Source: Prinsepia uniflora (taxonomy: Eukaryota > Streptophyta > Magnoliopsida > Rosales > Rosaceae). From it: a stretch of DNA of 64,000 nt. Positions within the stretch are counted from its first letter, which is position 1, and the number at the start of each line of letters is the position of its first letter. The stretch lies in assembly GCA_032719365.1 (NCBI GenBank), contig CM064871.1:64058416-64122415 (forward strand), given 5' to 3'. Below, piece by piece: positions 55,318-64,000 of this stretch. Under the pieces are notes generated by a model. It ran no database searches. It saw only the letters and a program-made list of their open reading frames with translations, and was not told the DNA's origin. Made by a program: the position numbers and the translations under genes.

Positions 55318-57892
55318 TGACAGGACCCGCCCCGATCCTCTCTGGAACCATATGGGGGCGTGCCCTGCTCCCGTCTGACACCCAATAATTCATACCAATT
55401 TTGACCTCAAAACCTCAAATGCATAAATAATCCAAATTAAAGTCATACAACAAATCCAAATTAAACAGATGTCAGACAAGGGATGAAATCCGAAATTACA
55501 AGTTGCGAGCACGACTCTAACAATACCCTGCGGGTACACCACCCAGCAGGGGTTCAGGTACGCAGAAGTAGATCTATGCCTCAGCCTCGGGTTCCTCCAC
55601 TACCTCAGTATCACGACCTGGAGGGGTTACCAAAACATTAAGGGTGAGTGGACCGAACTCAAGTTTATAAAATCATTTGATAAGTAAAACATATAATTTA
55701 CCCCTCCTTTTTCCAAACATGCATGCAGCATCATTTAAAATCATAATTAATATAATATGAATCATAAGGCATGTAATAAAACCATAACCATAATTTTAGC
55801 CACTGCACTATACACTCCAATCCGACATCCTTGATGTCTGACGTCCCTGACGTCCAATAAGGTCACAATCACAAGGCTACGCGTGCCACTCGGGTCTCAA
55901 TTCCGAGTTCAATCCCCGAACCCTGTTCGGTTACAGCATCCCCGATGCTTAGCGTCATAGACGCTGGACGTTCTAGACGTCCGTGACTTCTCCGGGGTAC
56001 CTCATCCGGAGGAGACAATATAATATGGAAGGATCTATACAGTGCAGCACCAAATACATTTTATTGATATCCACATGCAACATATATGTATACATAGGTA
56101 AAATCTGAACCGATTGTTACGTTTCATCAAACGGGTCTCATGCCCAAATACCGTGAAACGTGCCATAACCGAAATCTCAATATCATCAAAACCATTTATA
56201 GATTCCAGCATGTGAACATATAAGTAAATCAGAAAACATTTAAGCATGCAAGGGTTTAATGAAAACGGGCCCACTCACTGTACGATTCCGCTGCGAATCT
56301 GCGCGTACGGACCTGTACCGAGATTATCGTACAATTCCTGTCAGTTCAAATCACATGTAAGGGTCACTACAAGTCTTAAACGTTTAACCACAAAGTTCGA
56401 AATAGAAACCGGCCCGGGGAAACCGTACAACACGTTTCCCGAGGCAACCGGCCCTAAACTGACCCATCAAAGCTTATCTCAGATCAACATGGTTAAATCA
56501 CCAAAAATGTTCAGAATGATGAGAGAAAAAAAGTCATGTTGATCGTGATCGGAGATAAGGTCCAACGCGCCCTCACGCGCCGCCCAAAGTGGCTGCGCGT
56601 GAAAGTCACGCGCCTGACACTGTAGCTACAGTGTCACCTCCTTCACCCGTTTGTCTGTAATACGGGTCTGCCACCCGCGGCTTGACCCGGTTGAATACCC
56701 AACAATTCTTACTCGATTTCAATCCAATTTGATCCTAACATGTTCATTAACTATCCAATTTAGGTTCTGTGACAAAAATCAACCTTGACATATCCCCAAA
56801 CGACCCATCGACCCGCGATCAACCAATCGGGTCAATCACCAGAACTTCCTGGTTTCAAACCCATTGTCCAATTAACTTCATAGGAAGCATAACAGGATCA
56901 AAACGAACCAAAATGAACAATCAATTGTGTCTGAAAGTACCTGTAGGTTGTCGTCCCAAGCTCTGCAACTTCCCTGAAAACAGCAGCCTCCGTCCTAGCT
57001 CAACCGTGACTGTTAGCCTTCAATTTCGATGTGGTTGAGTTCCAAACACTCCCAGAAGACTAAACCAGGCCTTGGTTTGGTCCAACACTCACCAGAAATC
57101 AAAACCCGATTTTCCCTCCAATTTTTCCAGAAATGGCTTCTCTGGTTTCCTCACCCGTTCTTAGTTATAACAGCATCAGAGTGATGCTCAAGCACGTTCT
57201 AATTGGTTTTAAACAATTTCAAGCCGTCCCAGAGGCTCGTGGGTGTCCAATTGTCCACTGAAAAATGTTCCCCGAAAAGCTTCGATCTTGAATTAATCAA
57301 TTGATCGTGCAGGCTGGACGGCTCAGGCCACGTTCAAAAGCAAAAGACAACCCAGACATTTCAGCACATGATAGCATAATCAATTGCACGATAGAACCAC
57401 CGCACATGGTGGTGCCGTCCATTTCCCCCGCGGTCTGCTACAGTAACCAGGGCAAAAAGACCAAAATGCCCCTGGTTTAATAATTACCAAAATACCCCTC
57501 ACTTCCTAGACCCGTAACTCAGCCATACGAAGTCCGATTTTGGCGTGCCGCCTGTCTACGGACTCAGGACGTCGAGACCTACCTAACGGTCCTGGAGTCG
57601 TGTGAAACTTAATTGTTAAACGAAAAGTCAACATTTTCGCCCGTGAAGTCCAACTTACGGTAATGCCCCTGAACTTCCGATAGTCATAACTTTTTCCCTG
57701 ATCGTCCGAATTGGACGTGCCACCTGTCTATGAACTCGTGACGTCCCGTACTACGTCACGGTCATTGGTCAAAGTCCATTTAACTCATCAATCAAAAAGT
57801 CAACCATTTGGCCATACCAATCACAAGGGTAAAAGCGTCAATTCACACATTAAATTGAAATATTAAAATCCCCGAATGTCCGGGGTGTTACA
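55318..57892 (-). mobile_element. Solo LTR (2575 bp) inserted in the protease region
   Basis: It runs from TGACAGGACCCGCCCCGATC to ...CCGGGGTGTTACA with TG...CA ends. A perfect 5-bp duplication TTTCT flanks it (55313-55317 and 57893-57897). It is one LTR with no interior or primer site, so it arose by LTR-LTR recombination of a longer insertion. Same subfamily as 13780-15800. It contains the GC hairpin (56574-56601) and the perfect palindrome GACACTGTAGCTACAGTGTC (56616-56635). Orientation assigned from the gag-only family. Confidence 0.92.
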
Positions 57893-58154
57893 TTTCTAAC
57901 CCCATCCGGCGCACTGCCTCCAGGCTGAGGATATTCGCCGCACTCCCTTCATCCACGTGAACCCGATCAACCTGAGCATGAGCGATCTGAATTGATACGA
58001 CCAATGCGTCATCATGCGGCCAATCAAGTCCCTCCTTGTCCTTCAAAGAGAAACCAACGACAAGGTCGTTGGCCACCCCGGTGGTGGTGACTTGGGAGAC
58101 TTGAGAGATGGCAAGTGCATCTCGTATTTTTCTCTTTTTTTGCTTGGAGGTGGT
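57893..58154 (-). pseudogene. pol: Protease N-terminal half (pol fragment)
   Basis: In frame with gag, separated from it by the TGA at 58155-58157. It contains VHVDEGSAANILSLEAVRRMG, where related proteases have D-(T/S)-G-(S/A)-(S/A). Here a Glu sits between the catalytic Asp and Gly, which would probably inactivate the enzyme. It is then cut by the solo LTR. Confidence 0.8.
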
Positions 58155-59711
58155 TCATAGCAATTCTGATTCAGCCATGATGGTGTTGATGCGAATCATC
58201 TTGGCTGCAGGTTCCTTTGGTCCTTTGTCAGTAGGTCGATCTGCAGCCTTCCCCTTGACGTACTCAGTGCAATGCCCTTCCTTGATGAGATTTCGGAGAT
58301 ATCTCTCAAAAGATATGCATTTTCCGATGTTATGCCCATAGCACTCGTGGAAGGCACACCACTTTGTTTTATCAGCCTTCTCCTGATCTCCTTTGACTGG
58401 TTCTGGCTTTTTAAACCATGGTTTGTCCTTAATTTCATTGTGGATCTGATGGACTGGTAAAGATAGTTGCAAATTAGGCTTCCCTACCGCCGGAGTTTGG
58501 GAAGGTTGTCCCGCCTTGCGCTTGTTGGACTTTCCAGCCGTAAACTTTCCATGGGACTCCTCCTTTTTGAGGGTCTTCTCACCAGCTCCAGCATGGTCCT
58601 GAGTTTGAGTGGCGTTCTTCTCATCCTCCCAACTCGCATGTCGCTCTGCTAGCGAAAGTATTTTGGTGAGACTTCGTGCATTACTCATGACGATATCCTC
58701 GTAAAGTTGGCTGTCCCGAGGGAGTCCTTGTTTGAATGCCATCGCTGCTACAAGGTCACTACAGCCGACAATGCGAGACTTCTCTTCGCAAAATCTGCGT
58801 ATGTATTGTCGCAGAGTATCTTTTGTTCTCTTTCGGACAGAGAAAAGATAGTCATCTTTTACCTCGATTGTCCGAAGTTGTGCGTATTCCCTCACAAATG
58901 CCAGGGCCAACTCCTCAAAGGACTCAATCGACCTCGGGGGGAGATGATTAAACCAAGTCATGGCTTGGCCTTGAAGAGAAGCCTGAAAAACTTTGCACAT
59001 AAGTGCATCGTTAGACCTGTGGCGGATCATGACTCCTCGGTAATAGTCTATGTGTTTTACCGGATCGGAGGTTCCTTTGAATGGGGTAAAGTTCGGCGTT
59101 GCGAACCTCTGGGGGAATGGCTCCTCCTCGATATCCCTTACAAAGGGTGTAGAGAGCTGTATTTGGCGGCGTAGATCGTCCTCTAGATCGCCTCCTCGCT
59201 GAGCCTGAAGGTGCCTGTCCAGTATCTTTTGAACATCATTAGCCCGTAATGCGCCGTGCTGAGGCGATGAATTCCGTTGTGACAGTCGTCGAGAACCTCC
59301 GTGGGCCTCTTCCCTCGATCTATGGGATCGTGTAGGGGAGTAGGCCTCATCTTCTCCCTCACTATCGTGGACAGATCGCCTTAGGTCTTGGTATAGAGCC
59401 TGCGGTTGCCCCATACTCCCATGTGAGCGCTGTGAGAGCTCTGCCCGTGAGGTTGCCCCAACCCTTCCTCCTAGCCGTTCACGTACTAACGGCTTTAGGC
59501 GTTGTGGGCTTTTCGCTTGATGAGCGTGACTTTCTTCTCCAGAGTCGCTTAGCGAAGTATCTCGTGACATTGTTTGGCAACAGACTTGTTCTTTCCCAGG
59601 GCGTCTTTGGGCATTCTCCTGCCTGTGCTGCTTCTGGATTGGTCTCCCTGCGAGGAGTTGCTGCAAGAGCTCTGACTGAAGTTGAACTTGGTTGCTCAAC
59701 CTTTCAACTTG
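58155..59711 (-). pseudogene. gag: Tat element Gag, main part
   Basis: Open from the TAA at 59712-59714 to the TGA at 58155-58157, about 518 codons. Basic, Ser/Arg-rich N-terminal part, then the capsid core (FATPNFTPFKGTSDPVKHID, MTWFNHLPPRSIESFEELALAFVREY, RTKDTLRQYIRRFCEEKSRI). A Lys-rich linker and one zinc-knuckle-like motif (CAFHECYGHNIGKC) follow. The N-terminus is in a different frame upstream (59715-60088): a shift in the G7-T-G5 tract at 59729-59741 (plus-strand numbering) plus the TAA separate the two parts. Confidence 0.88.
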
Positions 59712-60088
59712 TTATGCCAAGATGTCCTGGGGGGGTGGGGGTGACCTCTCCCTGAGATGTCATGATTCCCATCCAGGAAGTCCCTTAGGACCATGTTTGC
59801 TGCAGGCCGTTCATGTCGTGATGTACTTCCCATCAATCTCCCGCCTGCCCGTTGTAGAGCCGAAGTTCCTTCCCCCGGCGGGGGTATTTGGCTGGCCGAA
59901 GAGGGGAAGGTTCCGAAGCTGAAGGTTGGTCTCCCTCCGAGTGTCTCAATGGGCGCTTCTATGGTCACACGCCTGGGTTGAGCTGGGCGCTTCTCCGGAG
60001 TCTCAATGTGAGTCTCATTCCTCGTCTGAGCTGTTGAGGCAGAAACTCCTTCTCCAGCCGACTGGACAGATCGACGAACCTTAGCCAT
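59712..60088 (-). pseudogene. gag: Tat element Gag, N-terminal part
   Basis: ATG at 60088 (MAKVRRSVQSAGEG...) opens a low-complexity Pro/Arg/Ser region typical of Tat Gag N-termini, ending RDFLDGNHDISG. The frame is lost at the poly-G/poly-C tract (59729-59741). Confidence 0.7.
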
Positions 60089-60136
60089 GCTGGATCGAAG
60101 AATTTTTGAATTGGAAAGCTTGTTGATGGACGATTT

Positions 60137-60287
60137 GAACAACGTTCAAAATCTTCGAACAATGTCGATGAACGACGAACGAAGAAAGATGAACGATGAA
60201 CGATTTCTTGATGAACGATGAACAACGTTCGAAATCTTCGAACAATGTCGATGAACGACGAACGAAGAAAGATGAACGATGAACGAT
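60137..60287 (-). repeat. Tandem duplication in the Tat leader, unit about 83 bp
   Basis: Two copies start at 60137 and 60220 with GAACAACGTTC(A/G)AAATCTTC and are made of shorter 'gatgaacgac/gaacgaag' repeats. Lies between the primer site and gag. Confidence 0.85.
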
Positions 60288-60318
60288 TAAGAGAGCTTCT
60301 CCTGAGTATTCCTCAATA

Positions 60319-60338
60319 GCTCTCAATGAAAGCACCAA
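60319..60338 (-). other. Putative primer binding site of the Tat element
   Basis: Immediately inside the 5' LTR the minus strand reads TTGGTGCTTTCATTGAGAGC. TGG at the start fits a tRNA CCA end. It is not the tRNA-Met site used by the long-LTR elements; I do not assign the tRNA. Confidence 0.5.
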
Positions 60339-60339
60339 T

Positions 60340-60921
60340 TGTTGAATCAAAGATTGAACCCGCCGCGAAAAGTCCTCACAATTCCTGCAAACAGCAAACA
60401 ATTAGCTATCGTTGCCTCGATCGATTTACCGGGGGGTTGTTCGACCAAGAACACTCCGATGCTTAAGTTAGCTTTGAGAGAGGAAAAGGATATACTTCGA
60501 AGCGAAGAATCAACGTACCTTGAAATGAAATGTGCCTTGCTATTTATAGGAAAATCTTGGGAGTTTTGGAGCGTTCTGATTGGTCGGTTGAATATTTAAT
60601 TAGTAAATAATATATTATTATTAAATATATTATTTAATAATTGTAATGATGGCTCATCATGATAGTAATGATATTTATTGTATTTTAATATTAATATTAA
60701 TTATCCATTATTAAGAATAACGATAATTAACCCTCGGGGAGAATATCAATCTTACGGAGATTTTAACCCGATCAAATATCGTATTTAACTGGTAAATAGA
60801 TTATTTAATGTGCGGGTATTTTTCAAATGATCAGCGTTATTGCCAAGGGCAATTTGGTCATTTTTTGGAATTACGGGACACGTGGCGGCCCCATAATTTT
60901 CGGATGATTTTGGGTTCTACA
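60340..60921 (-). repeat. 5' LTR (right) of the Tat element
   Basis: 582 bp, near-identical to 46741-47321. On the minus strand a TATA box TATAAATA lies at 60548-60541, placing a transcription start near 60515 and leaving about 170 bp of R-U5. CGCAT follows at 60922-60926. Confidence 0.92.
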
Positions 60922-60926
60922 CGCAT

Positions 60927-62190
60927 AAACATACCTCAAATGATACATGAATGTCCAACACTGATTTTATAGTTGTCCTGAAAATCTCTACACAAAGAAA
61001 AGATTCAATCAATGTCCAGAGGAAAATAAGCAGATTTGGTAGAAAAAGTTGGAAAACTGAAATGAAAATTGAAACAGATAACCGAAGAGGTGTCTACCAT
61101 AATCGACATGAAAACAATTGAACAAATAGATTAAGCATATCAATTAAGCATCAATCACCTCATTTAAGCAACTCTAACAAAAATGGAAACGAAGCGCATT
61201 TAAGCATCAACCACCTCAATCTAGCAAGTCTAATCAAAAGGAAAACAAACCAATGCAAGCTAATACTGAAAGAGAGAGGAAAACAACCTCTTGCTCTTGT
61301 TATCAAATCCCAGAATGAGGATTAATTGATGCAGCAACATTCAGATATATGGTGATGCAAATGACAGTCGATATAAAATGTTATAATTTGCTACGCTAGC
61401 TGCTAGCATGTCCTTAATTGAATGGACATCATCACCATCAATAATTAATTAGGCTTCCCTTCTGGTTGCAGTTTCATTATCATCAAATTAGGATCACAGA
61501 GAGTTGCAAATTTACTTGCAACTTTCTTCTGTCACATTTTGAACTTCACTTTCTATTGAAGAGGAATTTTTAGACACGGTGATTGCTGCATGTCAGTTTC
61601 TTTAAATAGAGAATCAAGAGAAGAAAGGGAGCAGTTTTACGTAAAAGCTTAAAACCCTTGTGAAAATGAAAACAATCAATCTACAATCATAATAGCGATT
61701 ATGAGACTCAAAATGAAAATCAAGAATATGACAAAAGAAAAGATGAATAGAAGGCTAGGAACGATAATAAAAAAAAAAAAGACCGAGAAATTAGAAGGAA
61801 ACAAAAACTTCAACATCGACCCATGAAGAATCACAACGAAAGAAGAAGAAAACGGGAGAAAAAAATGACTCCTCAAATCCTAAAGCAAGAACGATGATAA
61901 AAAAAAAAATTGAATTTTCTAGATCCATTCATTCAAGGTAGAAAAAGATGATCGATGATGTGGGTTAACTGGATCAAGGCTGAGATCGGTGAACGGGCAG
62001 CTGTCTCTCTACCGCTCCTACTGTCTGTCTCTCGGTGTCGAAGAAAAACATGCGAGAAGAAAGAAGAACAACGAAGAAAAATGAGATAGTGGAGAAAGAG
62101 AAATCATGAGGGGCAAAATTGGAATGCAGTGTTCATGTATTGTTACATGAACAGTGCACCAGACACACAGGTTTTAGTGTATAGTTAATT
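60927..62190. other. Right part of the candidate Helitron
   Basis: Non-coding, AT-rich. 'gagagaggaaaa...ttatcaaatccc' near 61271-61310 resembles 46642-46675 on the other side of the Tat insertion. A palindrome TGTTCATG...CATGAACA lies at 62130-62155. Confidence 0.35.
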
Positions 62191-64000
62191 TGTTCCTTTT
62201 GGAAGATAGAGACGGTTGCAGATGTAAGCTAGAAATCAGCCAGAAATAATAACATTTGTTCACTTTAAAACACTATTTCATGATCATTTCGTACCAAATT
62301 AAAATTTATAAACGAAAACGAAATAATTAGTAAAGATGAGATGGATTTTTGGAATCATCGAGTTACGCATACATTTGACTTCACATAAGAAGAAGCCAAA
62401 TTTTCATAAGAAAAATAAGGTATTTCGGGTTTAATTCGGATAACGATCACCTGCAAATTTGTTCATTGTTCTGAAATGAAAGTGCAGCTAGGTTCAATTC
62501 ATCTGAAGAAAATTAAAATGGAAATAACTTGTAGAACTGAATAACCTAATTCACTCCACTGGTCCTTATCCTTCTGAATGTGACCGATCTAAAAATTGTG
62601 CACCATTGGGTTGGGGTGTGCTTCAGCTCACCCGATGATCATACGTAAAATTTTATGTAATGTTAGTTTATATAATTCACTTATTAAATTATTTTACATT
62701 TAAATAAGAGAGGTAGTGGTGTTTTTGAAAATTATATAATGTCTTATTCACGTAAAAAAAAGTGTTTGTTCTAATTTTAGGTGTTAGTGTATTTTAATTG
62801 CATGATTATTTGTTATTTCTTTGTATAAAAAATGCTCTTTTAAATATATATTTTTTAATCAATGAAATTCAATCTAAAGTTTTTTGCTTTGGAGGAGTTC
62901 CCCATAATCCCCTCATCAAGTTTCTCGGAGGCTTCTACCCCGGTTATCTCTTCTGAAATCACTCCACTTCCATCTCCGAGAAGTGTACCCGATGAATTTC
63001 TTCCTAAAACGGTGTCAGTTATAATCACATACTCGTTTTCACACATACGTTTTGAAAAGTTTTCCTAATAGCATTCGACGAAACAACAACTCTTGTTAAA
63101 AACGACAACGTACTCTTGCTCAAATAGTTGGGTATGTTGGAGGTATTCTAGGTAAAAAACTTAATCCGCCAAGGGGGATTTTGAGGACAACATCAATCTG
63201 TGACCGACATTGATGAATTGAACCTATAGCAATACATTTCCAAAAGAAAAAAATGGCACGTCTTCTGAAAATTAGGCATAGGGATCGGGGAATGATGGGT
63301 CTTCTTTTTTATTATAAACAACCCTCTCTGGGTAAGTCCTTGTTTGGTTGGTCCACTTTTTCACTTTTTATTTTTTTGGCTGTGTGATTAACAACATATA
63401 TTATAGAAGCTTGGGGGTGGCATAAGTATAACTACCACTACACATTCCCACTAACCAACCAGGTTCCATTTGTCGATGAAGTAGACAATTAAGTTAATTC
63501 AATATGCAAATATGTACGTGTTGCTTAATTAGGTGCTGGTGGTCTTACTATTGACACGATCACACAACCAATTGACCATAGGATGAAAATCATGCTGGAA
63601 TGTTAACAAACTCAACACATACGTTGGGATTTGTCATAAATTAATAATTTAGAGATGTAAGTTTAACTGAGTTCCAGTGGTACATATTCGATTCTAATTT
63701 TATGTAAATGAAAAACCATATACTAGTTGATCACGTTAATTTTTTTTCCTCACAACTTTAATCTTAAAAGGTGAACTTGGATTAGAAATATAAGCCAACA
63801 GTTATTAGATATACACGTATCAAGCTCAACTTAAATATAAATTGATCTCATTATTCATATGAGTTAAATCTAAAATCTCTTATTGCAACAAAATATAATA
63901 ATCTATCATTAAGCTTTAATATCTTAATCAATCATCTTATCTTAGACCAATTGATGTAATTTTTTTCGAAGGTGAATATATTGAATACTTCTCCAATTAT
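62191..64000. other. AT-rich spacer
   Basis: No supported gene. A 63-68 codon open stretch at about 62860-63065 has near-normal composition but no recognisable motif or splice context. Confidence 0.45.

Larger units (their letters stand above)
46741..60921 (-). mobile_element. Ty3/gypsy retrotransposon, Tat type, 14181 bp, defective
   Basis: LTRs of 581 bp (46741-47321) and 582 bp (60340-60921) with TG...CA ends, flanked by perfect CGCAT duplications. Order on the minus strand: 5' LTR, gag, protease, RT, RNase H, integrase, long 3' non-coding part, 3' LTR. An antisense ORF lies between integrase and the 3' LTR, a feature of the Tat/Ogre group, which also uses the YVDD RT form. The LTRs differ at about 9 bases plus one indel (about 1.5%). 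The coding regions carry several stop codons, a frameshift and a 2.6 kb solo LTR, so the copy is non-autonomous today. Confidence 0.92.
44827..62190 (-). mobile_element. Candidate Helitron on the minus strand, split by a Ty3/gypsy element
   Basis: Read on the minus strand, 44860 to 44827 is GCAGCAACGCGCAAGCACC followed by TGTGCTAG and then T. This is the GC-rich segment plus CTAG end and 3' T expected of a Helitron 3' terminus. A candidate 5' side lies near 62190 (minus strand 'aactatacactaaaacctg'), but the canonical TC start is not clear. Without the 14.2 kb insertion the element would be about 3.2 kb. No Rep/helicase is present, so it would be non-autonomous. Confidence 0.4.

Noticed and set aside
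58707..59174. 155-codon plus-strand ORF
   Set aside because: Shadow of the minus-strand Tat gag; composition follows the gag codons.
62855..63068. 63-68 codon ORFs on both strands
   Set aside because: No motif, no splice signals, no neighbouring exons; probably chance.

Overview
This is nuclear DNA from a flowering plant, most likely a eudicot. It has spliced genes with GT-AG introns, a plant-specific HD-Zip homeobox gene, long AT-rich spacers, and a very high load of LTR retrotransposons, Mutator-like and hAT-like elements. I cannot name the species. Only two host genes are well supported; most of the rest is nested mobile DNA.

Region by region. 1-15.8 kb is a graveyard of long-LTR elements related to the gag-only element further right: element A (1-5274) sits inside the gag of element B (5275-8454), followed by an inverted fragment (8455-9190), element C (about 9590-13740) and an inverted truncated LTR (about 13780-15800). 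16.3-18.0 kb holds a two-exon plastid-type small multidrug export family gene with an in-frame TGA just before its conserved core. 18.6-19.3 kb is a dense GGCCCA (site II) and ACGT-core promoter-like block with no recognisable gene beside it. 19.5-24.9 kb is AT-rich spacer with small repeats and a MITE-like element. 25.0-26.5 kb is a complete three-exon HD-Zip class I gene of the HAT5/ATHB1 type on the minus strand.

28.4-39.3 kb is a small Mutator-like element with long terminal inverted repeats. It carries a decayed exon of an SCP1-like (HAD superfamily) phosphatase, a Pack-MULE type of structure. A complete 9.18 kb retrotransposon is inserted in its left inverted repeat; this has 3.25 kb LTRs, a tRNA-Met primer site, a polypurine tract and an intact Gag, but no pol (TR-GAG type). 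40.9-42.6 kb is a second Mutator-like element with a perfect 9-bp target duplication, and 43.6-44.2 kb is a hAT-like MITE with a perfect 8-bp duplication. 44.8-62.2 kb may be a Helitron split by a 14.2 kb Ty3/gypsy element of the Tat type (46741-60921, minus strand, perfect 5-bp duplication). That element has gag, protease, RT-RNase H and integrase regions broken by stop codons, a 565-codon antisense ORF, a captured LTR fragment and a solo LTR in its protease. 62.2-64 kb is AT-rich spacer.

The elements give a relative history. Target duplications show that the gag-only element landed in the MULE after the MULE inserted, and that the solo LTR landed in the Tat element after it inserted. LTR pairs of both full-length retrotransposons differ by only about 1.3-1.5% by eye, so both are recent. 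A GC-rich hairpin module recurs in six LTR copies from at least two LTR subfamilies and is the most interesting unexplained signal here.
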